The notes under the pieces were generated by a model. It did no database searches. It saw only the letters and a list, made by a program, of their open reading frames with translations, and was not told where the DNA came from. Shown here piece after piece: positions 8,223 to 17,166 of a stretch of 64,000 bases of DNA. Origin of the DNA: Sporanaerobacter acetigenes DSM 13106. Lineage in GTDB: Bacteria; Bacillota; Clostridia; Tissierellales; Sporanaerobacteraceae. Numbering within the stretch: position 1 is the first letter of the stretch; every line of letters starts with the position of its first letter. A program made the translations under genes and the position numbers. The stretch lies in contig NZ_FQXR01000005.1 in the NCBI RefSeq assembly GCF_900130025.1, positions 186,001-250,000 of the forward strand, written 5' to 3'.

Positions 8223-9401
8223 TTGGAAAATAAATATTTGAAATATTATTTCTATTTAGGCCGATTGATGTATATTTTTATTTTTATAGATATATTGCAT
8301 AGAACTAAATATACTGACATAAGTTCTATATTATTTGCCAGTATATTTATAGCAATTGCAGTAAATGATCATTTAAGAATATATGGTTTTTATAAATGTA
8401 AAAATGGAAATTATATATCGTTATTTTTTTCAGCAGTGACAGGTGGATTGATAGCATATTTTGTTTATGGATATATAGATATTCATATGTTTATGATATT
8501 ATATGAAATAGTTCTTTTCAATAAAGGTAAAAGTGCAAAAATTCTGTTTACAATAGATATACTAATGATAATGAGTGTAGTTATATTAAGACAAGCATCT
8601 TCTTTTAAAATGTTATATGATATTAGTTTTTGGAAAGAAAATTTATTTGATATACTAATGTGCTTAACTTTTGTTGTCTCTTATTCTTTTGTTATTTATG
8701 CCTACAAAGTATTATATAGAGAAAAATCAAAAGTTGAGGAATTAAACAATGAATTGCAAGAGTCTTATAAAATTCTCAAAGAACAATCAGAAGAAATAGA
8801 AAAATTAACGGTAGAAAAAGAAAGAAACAGGGTAGCGCAAGAAATTCATGATTATTTAGGTCATAGCCTTGTAGCATTGAATATGAATTTGGATGTGGTT
8901 GAAAATATTATTGAACGAGATCCTAAAAAAGTAAAAGATATAATTGCTAAATCTAAAAATCTTGCAAAAGATTCTATGAATAGCTTAAGATGTGCTGTTT
9001 ATGCCCTTAGAGATGAGGGAGAACATTTTGTTCTTAAGGAATCGATAGAAAAACTAATTGGGAATGTCGAGCATGAAGATGATATAAGTGTTGAATTTCA
9101 GTTTAATGAAGATGTAGAAAACTTAGCTCCTGGATATAAAAATATTATATATAGAACCATACAGGAAGGGTTGACTAATGGAATTGTACATGGGAAGGCT
9201 GATAAATTTAAAATAAATGTTGATATTAAATCTAATAGAGTATATTTGACTATTGAAGACAATGGAATAGGTTGTGAGAATATAGTTAAGGGAAATGGAC
9301 TAAATGGTATTGAGGACAGAATAAATAGTATAGGGGGCAATACCAGATACAGTACCAAAATAGATAATGGTTTTAAAATTGAGGCAAGGATTCCATATTA
9401 A
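8223..9401 (+). CDS. DesK/NarX-type sensor histidine kinase
   Basis: The 392-residue kinase has five or six N-terminal membrane segments (to about 160) with no extracytoplasmic domain. A coiled coil (about 165-200) follows, then a HisKA_3 dimerisation domain with phosphoacceptor His209 in RVAQEIHDYLGHS, and an ATPase domain (TIEDNGIGCENI, GNGLNGIEDRI). It starts at TTG 8223. It closes the set begun by the NarL regulator at 5713. Kinases with such intramembrane sensors often respond to membrane-active compounds or to transporter flux; that is inference here. Confidence 0.9.
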   Translation: MENKYLKYYFYLGRLMYIFIFIDILHRTKYTDISSILFASIFIAIAVNDHLRIYGFYKCKNGNYISLFFSAVTGGLIAYFVYGYIDIHMFMILYEIVLFNKGKSAKILFTIDILMIMSVVILRQASSFKMLYDISFWKENLFDILMCLTFVVSYSFVIYAYKVLYREKSKVEELNNELQESYKILKEQSEEIEKLTVEKERNRVAQEIHDYLGHSLVALNMNLDVVENIIERDPKKVKDIIAKSKNLAKDSMNSLRCAVYALRDEGEHFVLKESIEKLIGNVEHEDDISVEFQFNEDVENLAPGYKNIIYRTIQEGLTNGIVHGKADKFKINVDIKSNRVYLTIEDNGIGCENIVKGNGLNGIEDRINSIGGNTRYSTKIDNGFKIEARIPY

Positions 9402-9514
9402 AAAGGGCTTGTAATACTTTAAGGAAGCTTTTTTTCTTATGTAAGGAGGATATTCACAAGTATTATGGAATATATAATATAATTGTTTTGTTTTTAAGTT
9501 TAAGGGGGGTTTTC

Positions 9515-10573
9515 ATGAAAATTTGCAGAGAAAAATACTATTATAGAGAAGTAAGAGAAGATATTGAATCTTTAGTGAATGTGGATGGAAGTTTTAATTT
9601 TGGAACATATAATAGGGCTGTTTCTAAAGTGAATATGTTGGATGCAAAGAAACCTTTAGGACGTGCTGCACCTAAATGGTTTTTAAATTTTAGATTAAAA
9701 GAATGGGAAGCTTTTCAAGCAGGAAATAGGGATATATTTATTTTTGGTGTTGTATATACTCCAAAAATATCTACACTTATCTGTTTAGTAATATATGACA
9801 AGAGGAATAAAAAATTATATGATTATGAAAAAATAATTAATACTAAAAGAGCTTCAATAGGAAAAGGACTGTTTAATAGTGAGACAAAGGGTCAAATTAA
9901 AGCTTACTATATGCGCTATGAAAACAATTTAAGAAAAAATGAGATAGCAGTTGAAGCTAAAATGGGGCCTCATGATTTACCTATGGCAATACTTGATATA
10001 AAAGCATATCATATTACTGAACCTATAGTTATATGTCAGCCTTTTGGAGAAAATAGAGGGCTTTATTCGCACAAAAATTTTATGCCAATGGAAGGATATT
10101 TAATTTTAGGGGATGAAAAGATTGTATTTAATAAGGAAAATTCTCACATGATAATAGATGACCATAAAGGGTATTATCCTTACAATATGAAATATGATTG
10201 GGTAACAGGATGGGGAAAAGATAATAGTGGAAATACTTTTGCTTTTAATTTGACAGACAATCAAGTATTGGATCATGAAAAATATAATGAAAATTGTATT
10301 TGGATTGATGGAAAGATGAATGTACTTCCTCCTATAAAGGTAGAAAGAAAATATGAAAATGATGAAGTGTGGAATATTAAAGATGAATATGATATGGTGA
10401 ATATTTCTTTTTATCCAGAAACAAAGACAGAAATAAAATTTAATTACTTAATAGTAAAATCAGACTATGAAGCTCCCATAGGAAGTTATAAAGGTTATTT
10501 TAAATTGGGGGATAGAAAAATAGATATAGTTGAATGTTTTGGAATGGGAGAAAAAAAGAGAATTAGAATATAG
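9515..10573 (+). CDS. DUF2804 family protein
   Basis: The 352-residue protein has no signal peptide. Diagnostic stretches are PKWFLNFRLKEWEAFQAGN near the start, FIFGVVYTPKISTL, GYYPYNMKYDWVTGWG and FAFNLTDNQVLDHEKYN, which match the DUF2804 family of unknown function. An upstream TTG at 9488 is in frame, but AGGGGGG at 9503-9509 selects ATG 9515. The following HAD-IB gene starts 13 bp after its stop, so the two are probably one transcript. A link to lipid or small-molecule metabolism is sometimes suspected for such beta-rich proteins; no function can be stated. Confidence 0.8.
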   Translation: MKICREKYYYREVREDIESLVNVDGSFNFGTYNRAVSKVNMLDAKKPLGRAAPKWFLNFRLKEWEAFQAGNRDIFIFGVVYTPKISTLICLVIYDKRNKKLYDYEKIINTKRASIGKGLFNSETKGQIKAYYMRYENNLRKNEIAVEAKMGPHDLPMAILDIKAYHITEPIVICQPFGENRGLYSHKNFMPMEGYLILGDEKIVFNKENSHMIIDDHKGYYPYNMKYDWVTGWGKDNSGNTFAFNLTDNQVLDHEKYNENCIWIDGKMNVLPPIKVERKYENDEVWNIKDEYDMVNISFYPETKTEIKFNYLIVKSDYEAPIGSYKGYFKLGDRKIDIVECFGMGEKKRIRI

Positions 10574-10586
10574 TGGAGGTGATGGT

Positions 10587-11318
10587 GTGGAAAATGTTGG
10601 AGCATTTTTTGATATAGATGGTACCCTTTATAGAAATTCTCTTATGATACAACATTTCAAGAAATTGATTAAATATGAGGTCATAGATCCGGCTATATGG
10701 CACAATCATGTGAAACATACTTATTATGAATGGGAAAAGAGATATGGAGATTTTGAGGATTATTTAGAGGAATTAGCTGAATTTTATGTAAGAGAACTTA
10801 AAGGTGTAAATAAAGATTATATAGATTTTATAGCTAATCAGGTAATAAAAATAAATGGAGATCAAGTTTATAAATATACTAGATCTAGAATAGAATGGCA
10901 TAAAAACAGTGGTCATAAGGTGTTTTTCATATCAGGAAGTCCTGATTTTTTGGTAGAGAAGATGGCTAAAAAGTATGGTGTAACTGAATATAGAGGTAGT
11001 GAGTATATAGTAGATGAAGAAAATAATTTTACTGGAGAAATTGTAAGACTGTGGGATTCTGAAAATAAGCAGAGAACAATTGATGAATTTGTATCTAGAT
11101 TTGATGTGGATTTAAATAAAAGTTATTCTTATGGGGATACTGCGGGAGATTTGTCAATGCTTAAGATGGTAGAAAACCCTATAGCCATAAACCCCAATAA
11201 AAATTTATTGAAAGCAATTAAGGAAGATGAAGAGCTTTATAAAAAAATTGATATAATAGTTGAGAGAAAAGATTTAATATATAAATTGAGTCCTGATGTA
11301 GAGATAATAGATATATAG
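10587..11318 (+). CDS. HAD-IB family phosphatase (SerB-like)
   Basis: The 243-residue HAD hydrolase has catalytic DxD as FDIDGTL (Asp9, Asp11), motif II FFISGSP, a conserved Lys downstream and motif III GDTAGDLSML. This is the IB subfamily that includes phosphoserine phosphatase-like enzymes, and the length is normal. An upstream TTG (10530) would overlap the DUF2804 gene; GTG 10587 lies seven bases after GGAGG and is preferred. The cap is helical (YYEWEKRYGDFEDYLEELAE). The substrate is unknown. A terminator follows. Confidence 0.88.
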   Translation: MENVGAFFDIDGTLYRNSLMIQHFKKLIKYEVIDPAIWHNHVKHTYYEWEKRYGDFEDYLEELAEFYVRELKGVNKDYIDFIANQVIKINGDQVYKYTRSRIEWHKNSGHKVFFISGSPDFLVEKMAKKYGVTEYRGSEYIVDEENNFTGEIVRLWDSENKQRTIDEFVSRFDVDLNKSYSYGDTAGDLSMLKMVENPIAINPNKNLLKAIKEDEELYKKIDIIVERKDLIYKLSPDVEIIDI

Positions 11319-11324
11319 CAACAC

Positions 11325-11362
11325 AAAAAATATTCTTCAAACATCTTGAAGGATATTTTTTT
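11325..11362 (+). terminator. Rho-independent terminator after the HAD gene
   Basis: Arms at 11325-11340 and 11346-11362 pair (one wobble), with a 5-base loop and a T-rich 3' arm. Confidence 0.85.
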
Positions 11363-11433
11363 ATATAGTAGAATTGTTAGAGATACGAAATATTAAAAAT
11401 TTTCATAGTATGGATAGACAAGGAGAGAAGAAT

Positions 11434-12780
11434 ATGGCGGAAAATAGTAGATTGACAGGAGGAAATATAACAGAAACTCTTGTTAAACTTGCCCTTCCAA
11501 TCATGGGGACATCATTTGTGGAGATGGCATATAGCATGATGGATATGGCATGGCTTGGCAGAGCAGGAACCAAAGAAGTGGCAGCAGCAGGAACTGCTGG
11601 ATTTTTTACGTGGATTGGAGCATCTATATTTTTGATACCTAAAATAGGCGCTGAAGTAGGAGTTGCACAATCTTATGGAAAAGAAGATATGAAATCTGCT
11701 AGAAAATATGTATTACATTCAATTCAATTGGATATAATCATTGGACTATTGTACTCCATATTTTTGATAGCTTTTAGGCATCAGCTTATAGGTTTTTTTA
11801 ATCTTGAAGATGTTGAAGTGATAGGAATGGCTGTAGATTATTTAACTATAGTGTCTATTGGAATGGTATTTTTCTTTTTGAATCCAGTGTTTGCAGGGAT
11901 TTTTAATGGTGCAGGGAATAGTTCTACTCCATTTAGAATAACTGCAGTTGGACTTATAACTAATATGATATTAGATCCACTGATGATTTTAGGTTTTGGA
12001 CCATTTCCTGGAATGGGAGTGAAAGGAGCTGCATTAGCTACAATTATTTCCCAATTTGTTGTTACTCTTATTTTTATAAAGGTAAATACAGATAAATTGG
12101 ATTTGTTCTCTGGTTTGAATTTGTTTGAGATTCCTGAATCAAAATATATAAAAACTATATTTAAGTTAGGATTTCCAGCAGCATTGCAAAATGGAATTTT
12201 TGCTTTTATGTCCATGGTTATAGCAAAGATATTAGCTCAATGGGGCTCTACTCCTATAGCAGTACAGAATGTCGGTTCACAAATAGAATCTATATCATGG
12301 ATGACAGCAGGAGGATTTTCTACTGCTCTTTCTGCATTTGTGGGACAAAACTATGGGGCCGATAGATGGGATAGAATTCATGAAGGATATAGAAAAGCTA
12401 TAGGACTTGTAAGTATTATTGGTATATTTGCAACGTGTTTGCTTATATTTGGTGCTACACCTGTATTTAGAATTTTTATTCCAGATGATAGTGAAGCCAT
12501 AAAATTAGGGACAACCTATTTAAGAATATTAGGACTTTCTCAATTTTTTATGTGTATAGAGATAACGACAGGAGGAGCTTTCAATGGTTTAGGTAGAACA
12601 ATTCCACCATCTGTTGTTGGAATTGTATTTAATGCTCTTCGTATACCTTCTGCCCTATTACTTTCAAAGACATCTCTAGGGTTAAATGGAGTATGGTGGA
12701 GTGTAAGCATAAGCAGTATATTTAAAGGCATTGTACTTACAGGATGGTTCATGATATATTTAAGGAAAAAGCCCTATTAG
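11434..12780 (+). CDS. MATE family efflux transporter
   Basis: The 448-residue membrane protein has twelve predicted hydrophobic segments and MATE hallmarks: LALPIMGTSFVEMAYSMMDM at the start, NGAGNSSTPFR in the middle and the repeated half with TALSAFVGQNYGA. MATE proteins export drugs or metabolites in exchange for Na+ or H+. A longer frame begins at TTG 11374, but AAGGAG at 11420-11425 fits ATG 11434. It has its own upstream terminator and converges with the GIY-YIG gene, overlapping it by 21 bp. Confidence 0.93.
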   Translation: MAENSRLTGGNITETLVKLALPIMGTSFVEMAYSMMDMAWLGRAGTKEVAAAGTAGFFTWIGASIFLIPKIGAEVGVAQSYGKEDMKSARKYVLHSIQLDIIIGLLYSIFLIAFRHQLIGFFNLEDVEVIGMAVDYLTIVSIGMVFFFLNPVFAGIFNGAGNSSTPFRITAVGLITNMILDPLMILGFGPFPGMGVKGAALATIISQFVVTLIFIKVNTDKLDLFSGLNLFEIPESKYIKTIFKLGFPAALQNGIFAFMSMVIAKILAQWGSTPIAVQNVGSQIESISWMTAGGFSTALSAFVGQNYGADRWDRIHEGYRKAIGLVSIIGIFATCLLIFGATPVFRIFIPDDSEAIKLGTTYLRILGLSQFFMCIEITTGGAFNGLGRTIPPSVVGIVFNALRIPSALLLSKTSLGLNGVWWSVSISSIFKGIVLTGWFMIYLRKKPY

Positions 12781-13005
12781 TTCAAGCTTTTCTTTTCTTG
12801 TCATTTGTTTTATTTCATATTCTCTTTTTTGGGCAGATATCTTATCTTCATATTTTTCAAAATATACAAGTTTTACAGGAAGTCTACCCCTTGTATATTT
12901 TGCACCTTTCCCACTGGAATGAGTTTTTAATCTCTTATGAAGATCAACTGTCCAACCTGTATATAAGGTATTGTCAGAACACTTTAATATATATACATAG
13001 CACAT
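12760..13005 (-). CDS. GIY-YIG nuclease superfamily protein (UPF0213/YhbQ type)
   Basis: The 81-residue single-domain protein starts CYVYILKCSDNTLYTGWT, the VYIL...YTG form of the GIY-YIG motif, followed by the RLKTHSSGKGAKYT stretch and a conserved Glu region. It is a stand-alone domain of the UPF0213 group, probably a small DNA-acting nuclease of unknown role. ATG 13005 with GGTGAT just upstream is favoured over TTG 13017. Its 3' end overlaps the MATE gene by 21 bp on the opposite strand. Confidence 0.9.
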   Translation of the reverse strand: MCYVYILKCSDNTLYTGWTVDLHKRLKTHSSGKGAKYTRGRLPVKLVYFEKYEDKISAQKREYEIKQMTRKEKLELIGLFP

Positions 13006-13023
13006 TTTTATCACCAATTAGAA

Positions 13024-13047
13024 CAAAGCCCCTTAGTAGGGGCTTTG
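13024..13047 (-). terminator. Hairpin between the yidC-like and GIY-YIG genes
   Basis: CAAAGCCCC (13024-13032) pairs perfectly with GGGGCTTTG (13039-13047) around a 6-base loop, two bases past the stop of the YidC-like gene. The T run on the minus strand is weak, so some readthrough into the GIY-YIG gene is possible. Confidence 0.65.
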
Positions 13048-13049
13048 AG

Positions 13050-13661
13050 TTATTCAGAAACTGGAATCAATTGTTCAATATTTGTAAATATATTGGATAC
13101 TATAAAATATAGACCCAATGCAGCTGGTGATTTAGTTAAGAAAAGCAGTGAAATCATAACAGCTGGTACTATTGACATGGGAGTCAATTTTGGTATTGAT
13201 GAATTTTTGATTATTCCTACATATGACAGAAATCCTGGCAACAATTGAGTTATTATATAGAGTATAGGTAGTATAAAATATGGATCTGGACTAGATAAAT
13301 TGTTTATCCATGGCAAAATCACAGTTGGTGAATCTACAATATTGTGGGCAAAGGTCTTGTACATTGCTACAAAAATAGGCATTTGCAAGAACAATGTCAA
13401 GAATCCAAAACCACTGCCTGGATTTTCTTTATATAATTTAAGCATTTCTTCATTGAGCATTTCTTGATCGTCTTTATATTGATTTTTTAATTCAGCCATT
13501 TTTCTAGATAACTCTTGCTGTATTTTCATTGATTTCTTTTGTTTAATAGTTAAAGGTAATAGTGCTATCTTTATCAATAAGGTAAAAAGAATTATAGCTA
13601 TACCATAGTCACTGGTGAAGTTCAAAATTTGATTAAACATTTGAATAAATAAATTTGTCAT
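13050..13661 (-). CDS. YidC/Oxa1-family membrane insertase, short paralogue
   Basis: The 203-residue protein has the YidC/Oxa1 core: a first hydrophobic stretch (GIAIILFTLLIKIALLPLTI), a basic cytoplasmic loop (KQKKSMKIQQELSRKMAELK) and the GFLTLFLQMPIFVAMYKTF segment, with two or three further membrane helices. It lacks a signal peptide and is shorter than most YidC proteins. It is not next to rpmH, rnpA or jag, where the housekeeping copy normally lies, so it is probably a second copy. AGGAGG lies upstream of ATG 13661. It inserts membrane proteins; its specific clients are unknown. Confidence 0.88.
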   Translation of the reverse strand: MTNLFIQMFNQILNFTSDYGIAIILFTLLIKIALLPLTIKQKKSMKIQQELSRKMAELKNQYKDDQEMLNEEMLKLYKENPGSGFGFLTLFLQMPIFVAMYKTFAHNIVDSPTVILPWINNLSSPDPYFILPILYIITQLLPGFLSYVGIIKNSSIPKLTPMSIVPAVMISLLFLTKSPAALGLYFIVSNIFTNIEQLIPVSE

Positions 13662-13711
13662 AGTATTTAATTCCTCCTAATTTTGTAGTGAATTGTGAAA
13701 AATACTATGAC

Positions 13712-13945
13712 CTAATATTCCACCACAAACAGCCAAATCATAAACTTGTTATATGCATCATAGTCAACTACAGTCATATCATGAATTCGTATATAGTTTT
13801 CGCATATTTTGTTAGAGACATTATTTATGCATAGTGAAACATTAAAATTGTTTAGGACAATTTTAGAAAAGCATAAAAATAATACTACAAACATGGAAAG
13901 CAAATATAAAAATTGCAATATATTAAAATCTATCATATTTATCAT
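13712..13945 (-). CDS. Small hypothetical protein with one membrane segment
   Basis: This 77-residue reading frame starts at ATG 13945 with GGTGAT just upstream. It has one hydrophobic helix (about residues 9-31) and then a polar, Asn-rich tail with two cysteines. It lies between the YidC-like gene and the divergent hydrolase. I do not recognise it. Its ribosome binding site supports translation, but composition alone does not prove it is a gene. Confidence 0.4.
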   Translation of the reverse strand: MINMIDFNILQFLYLLSMFVVLFLCFSKIVLNNFNVSLCINNVSNKICENYIRIHDMTVVDYDAYNKFMIWLFVVEY

Positions 13946-14076
13946 ATTATCACCAATCTAATTTAGTATAGATATATTATACTAGAAATATAGAATTATT
14001 CAAATGAGATATTTTCAAATTTAGCATAAATATATTATAATGATTACAAAAGAAAGATAAAAGGAGAGATATATAC

Positions 14077-14625
14077 ATGAATAAATACATTCTTGACAGA
14101 GAAGACACAGTTTTACTTATTATCGATATTCAGGACAGATTAGTTAAACCAATGAAATATGGGGAAAAAGTGATAGAAAAGACAAAGATATTGATTTCGG
14201 CAGCAGCAGAATTGAATATGCCTATTATATATACAGAACAATATCCAAAGGGCTTAGGGAATACGGTTTCTGAATTGGAAGAGGTTCTTAAAAATGGGAA
14301 GAGATTTGAAAAGGTTGAGTTTTCAGCATATACAGAAGAGGTAAAGAAGTATATTCAATCTACTGGTAGAAAAAAAGTTATAATATCAGGGATGGAGACT
14401 CATGTATGTGTTTTCCAGACGGCAAGGGATTTGCTTTCTGATGGATATGATGTATTTATAGTAGAAGATGGAGTTTGTTCAAGAGCAAAGGAGAATTATG
14501 TAAATGGTTTATCTTTAATGGCAAATATGGGAGCTGTAATAACCAATACAGAAACAGTTATTTTTGATTTATTGAAAAAAGCAGGTACAAAAGAATTTAA
14601 GGTATTGTCAAAATTGATAAAGTAA
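14077..14625 (+). CDS. Isochorismatase-like cysteine hydrolase
   Basis: The 182-residue protein has the cysteine-hydrolase fold and catalytic triad: Asp17 in LIIDIQDRL, Lys79 in RFEKVEFSA and Cys111 in SGMETHVCV, with the preceding cis-peptide region. Family members hydrolyse amides or ethers such as nicotinamide or isochorismate; the substrate here cannot be read. Length is typical. AAGGAGAG precedes ATG 14077. It is monocistronic, bounded by a strong terminator. Confidence 0.88.
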   Translation: MNKYILDREDTVLLIIDIQDRLVKPMKYGEKVIEKTKILISAAAELNMPIIYTEQYPKGLGNTVSELEEVLKNGKRFEKVEFSAYTEEVKKYIQSTGRKKVIISGMETHVCVFQTARDLLSDGYDVFIVEDGVCSRAKENYVNGLSLMANMGAVITNTETVIFDLLKKAGTKEFKVLSKLIK

Positions 14626-14650
14626 AAGGGCCTAGGCCCTTTTGTTTTTA
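14624..14650 (+). terminator. Rho-independent terminator after the hydrolase
   Basis: AAAAGGGCC and GGCCCTTTT form a tight stem with a 2-base centre, followed by GTTTTT. The hairpin begins inside the stop codon. Confidence 0.85.
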
Positions 14651-14734
14651 CTAAATAAATTTGAATATTGAAAGGATTTTTATATAAATATGTGGAATTA
14701 TATAATATGTAAAATTAAAAAAGGAGAATAAAAG

Positions 14735-15283
14735 GTGTACTATTATGGAGATAAGAAAACAAACAAATGGGAAATTGTGGGTGTATTTTGGATGATAATT
14801 GTAGGTTCATTGTTACATTTTACATACGAATGGTCAAACAATTTAACTTTTGTAGGAGTCATAAGTTCGATAAATGAAAGTGTTTGGGAACATTTAAAAT
14901 TAGGATATTGGTCGCTGATATTTTTTTCGTTAATTGAATATCCAGCTATCAAGAGATATGTGAATAGTTTTTTATTAGGAAAGGCACTGGGAATTGTTGT
15001 TTTAGAAGCTACAATTATAGGGGTTTTTTATAGCTATACTGATATAATTAAAAGAAGTATTTTGTGGGTAGATATTTCTTCTTATGTACTAGGAGCTATT
15101 TTTTGCCAATGGATAAGTAGTAGCATGATTAAGAAAAAGTTTTCTAGAACCAGTGAAACAATTGGATTGATTATTTTTATTGTTTTAGGTTTTGCATTTA
15201 TAGTTTTTACTTTTTATCCACCTAAATTGCCAATATTTATGGATCCTATTACAAAGACGTATGGTATATATAAACTAAAGTAA
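14735..15283 (+). CDS. DUF6512-like membrane protein
   Basis: The 182-residue protein has five predicted hydrophobic segments. Its start is GTG 14735, after AAGGAG. The N-terminal half carries LHFTYEWSNN and SSINESVWEHLKLGYWSL, recalled as features of DUF6512 proteins of Clostridia. Polar residues in the first segments (His, Glu) suggest a functional site within the membrane. The function is unknown. It lies 38 bp before the DUF362 gene and could be cotranscribed with it. Confidence 0.65.
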   Translation: MYYYGDKKTNKWEIVGVFWMIIVGSLLHFTYEWSNNLTFVGVISSINESVWEHLKLGYWSLIFFSLIEYPAIKRYVNSFLLGKALGIVVLEATIIGVFYSYTDIIKRSILWVDISSYVLGAIFCQWISSSMIKKKFSRTSETIGLIIFIVLGFAFIVFTFYPPKLPIFMDPITKTYGIYKLK

Positions 15284-15320
15284 GAACTACAACTAATATT
15301 TCAGGCTAGGGGGAGTTTTT

Positions 15321-16472
15321 TTGGAAAAGGTATGTATTTTAAGTTGTGAAAGCTATGATTATGAATTGGTAGAGAAAAAGATATTTGAATGTTTAGATAG
15401 TATAGAAAATATAAAGCCCAAAGTGAGGACAGGCAGTAAGGTGTTAGTTAAGGCGAATCTACTTAAGAAAAATTCACCTGATGATGCAGTAACTACTCAT
15501 CCGACTGTTGTTGAAGCTATAGTCAGATATTTTCAACAACTAGGTTGTAAAGTAATTGTCGGTGACAGTCCTGGAGGACCTTTTAATGAAAAATCTCTAA
15601 TGGCCGTATATAAGGCTACTGGAATGTTTGATGTTCAAAAAAGAACGGGTTGCGAACTCAATTTTGATACATCTTTTGTAGAAGTGAAAAATGATGAGGC
15701 AAAAATGCTTAAAAACATGAAAATCGTCAAAGTTTTTGATGAAGTTGATTTTGTTGTTTCTGCTGCTAAACTTAAAACTCATGCTATGATGACTTATACA
15801 GGAGCAATAAAAAATCTCTATGGTACAATACCAGGAGTGACAAAAGCAGAATATCATTTCAAAATGAACAATATAGAAAATTTTGCCAATGCAATAGTTG
15901 ATATTTGTGAGTATGTGAAACCAGATTTGTCAATTATAGATGGTATAGAAGGAATGGAAGGAGATGGGCCTTCTTCTGGGGATAAAAGATTTGTAGGTCT
16001 TATATTTGCTTCAGAAAATCCTTATGCATTAGATACTGTAGCATCAAAGATAATAGGTATAGATCCATTGTCTATACCTATTCTTAGAGCAGTTAAAGAG
16101 AGGAATATTTTTAGTGTTGATATAAATGATATAGAATTTTTAGGCTTAAAGCCACAAGATATAGATATAAAACAGTTTAAACTGCCAGTTTCAGCTAATG
16201 TAAATTTTGTTGGAGGAAGAGTCCCTAAATTTATGGAAAATTGGATTTTAAATAATTTTAGACCGCGTCCTGTATTCGACCACAATATATGTGTTTCTTG
16301 TGGTATATGTGCCCAGAATTGTCCACCAAAGGCTATTGATATGTCAAAAGGGAAACCAGAAGTGGATTTGAAACGTTGCATCAGATGCTTTTGTTGTCAT
16401 GAACTATGCCCTAAAAAAGCAATAGACATAAAGAAGCATGTAATACATGAGAGAATATTTAATAGGAAGTAA
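15321..16472 (+). CDS. DUF362 protein with C-terminal 2x[4Fe-4S] ferredoxin domain
   Basis: The 383-residue protein combines a DUF362 domain (about 1-300; KVLVKANLLKKN, GDSPGGPF, KLKTHAMMTYTGAIKN, SIIDGIEGMEGDGP) with a two-cluster ferredoxin domain at about 320-375 (CVSCGICAQNCP and CIRCFCCHELCP). Such fusions are common in anaerobes; the reaction is not known. GGGGGAG sits before TTG 15321. A fragment matching its first 22 codons occurs at 17080, ahead of the DUF2007 gene, suggesting a past local duplication. Confidence 0.88.
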   Translation: MEKVCILSCESYDYELVEKKIFECLDSIENIKPKVRTGSKVLVKANLLKKNSPDDAVTTHPTVVEAIVRYFQQLGCKVIVGDSPGGPFNEKSLMAVYKATGMFDVQKRTGCELNFDTSFVEVKNDEAKMLKNMKIVKVFDEVDFVVSAAKLKTHAMMTYTGAIKNLYGTIPGVTKAEYHFKMNNIENFANAIVDICEYVKPDLSIIDGIEGMEGDGPSSGDKRFVGLIFASENPYALDTVASKIIGIDPLSIPILRAVKERNIFSVDINDIEFLGLKPQDIDIKQFKLPVSANVNFVGGRVPKFMENWILNNFRPRPVFDHNICVSCGICAQNCPPKAIDMSKGKPEVDLKRCIRCFCCHELCPKKAIDIKKHVIHERIFNRK

Positions 16473-16611
16473 ATTTGATCACTCCACGCATCTTATTTTA
16501 TTAATATTGTAAATTAGATTTATATTTTAGCATTTACAGTATTAACTTAGTTATATAATGTAATATTTTGCATAGATCGTTTGAGAGAAAAGGAAGGGAT
16601 TTGATTGTAAT

Positions 16612-17052
16612 ATGATGAAAAGGAATATTTTGATTTTAGTTTTAGTTATAATTGTCATTAGTTTTTTGATTTTATACAGAATCTATTCAAGTAAAGACAA
16701 TAATCAAGTTTTAAAAAATGAAAAATACACGAAATTATTTAACAATGCATTGACATCAGACGGAGCTCATTCTGAAGGCTTTTTTTCAGAATTAAGTGAT
16801 CTTTTTTTAAAAGAGCCTGAATATTTTATAGAACAGCTATCAACATTAAATGATGAGGATAGGAAAAGTATTTCATTTCACGTCGCTTATATTATGTGCA
16901 TTAATGAACCAGAATTAAATAATGAATTTAAAGATGTTCTATATGGTGTTAAGCATAGAGAAAAAGATTTAAAATTTAATGTTATATTAGATGATTTAAT
17001 TAAAGAATATGAAAAAATTAAAAATGATATTGAAAATCAAAACAATGATTAA
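16612..17052 (+). CDS. Hypothetical membrane-anchored protein
   Basis: The 146-residue protein has a basic N-terminus, one hydrophobic segment (about 5-23) and a charged, helical C-terminal domain that probably faces outward. I recognise no family. ATG 16612 and ATG 16615 are both possible; AAGGAAGGG lies about 17 bases upstream. The C-terminal 25 residues are strongly charged (KEYEKIKNDIEN). Confidence 0.6.
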   Translation: MMKRNILILVLVIIVISFLILYRIYSSKDNNQVLKNEKYTKLFNNALTSDGAHSEGFFSELSDLFLKEPEYFIEQLSTLNDEDRKSISFHVAYIMCINEPELNNEFKDVLYGVKHREKDLKFNVILDDLIKEYEKIKNDIENQNND

Positions 17053-17079
17053 AATATTAAATGAATACTATTACAATGT

Positions 17080-17145
17080 ATGGAAAAGGTTAGTATAGTA
17101 AAATGTGATAGCTATAATTATCAGTTGGTAGAAAGAAAAGTATTT
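17080..17145 (+). pseudogene. Remnant of the 5' end of a DUF362 gene
   Basis: The 22 codons from 17080 translate to a sequence closely matching residues 1-22 of the DUF362 protein at 15321: MEKVSIVKCDSYNYQLVE against MEKVCILSCESYDYELVE. The DNA is also clearly similar. After this, similarity stops and the frame runs into the DUF2007 gene. No ribosome binding site fits it, so it looks like a leftover of a duplicated gene rather than an N-terminal extension. Confidence 0.7.
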
Positions 17146-17166
17146 ATAAAAAAAGGAGGTAATATT

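Noticed and set aside
12744-13112. Plus-strand frame of 122 codons after the MATE gene
   Set aside because: Antisense to the GIY-YIG gene and the yidC end, which have clear motifs.
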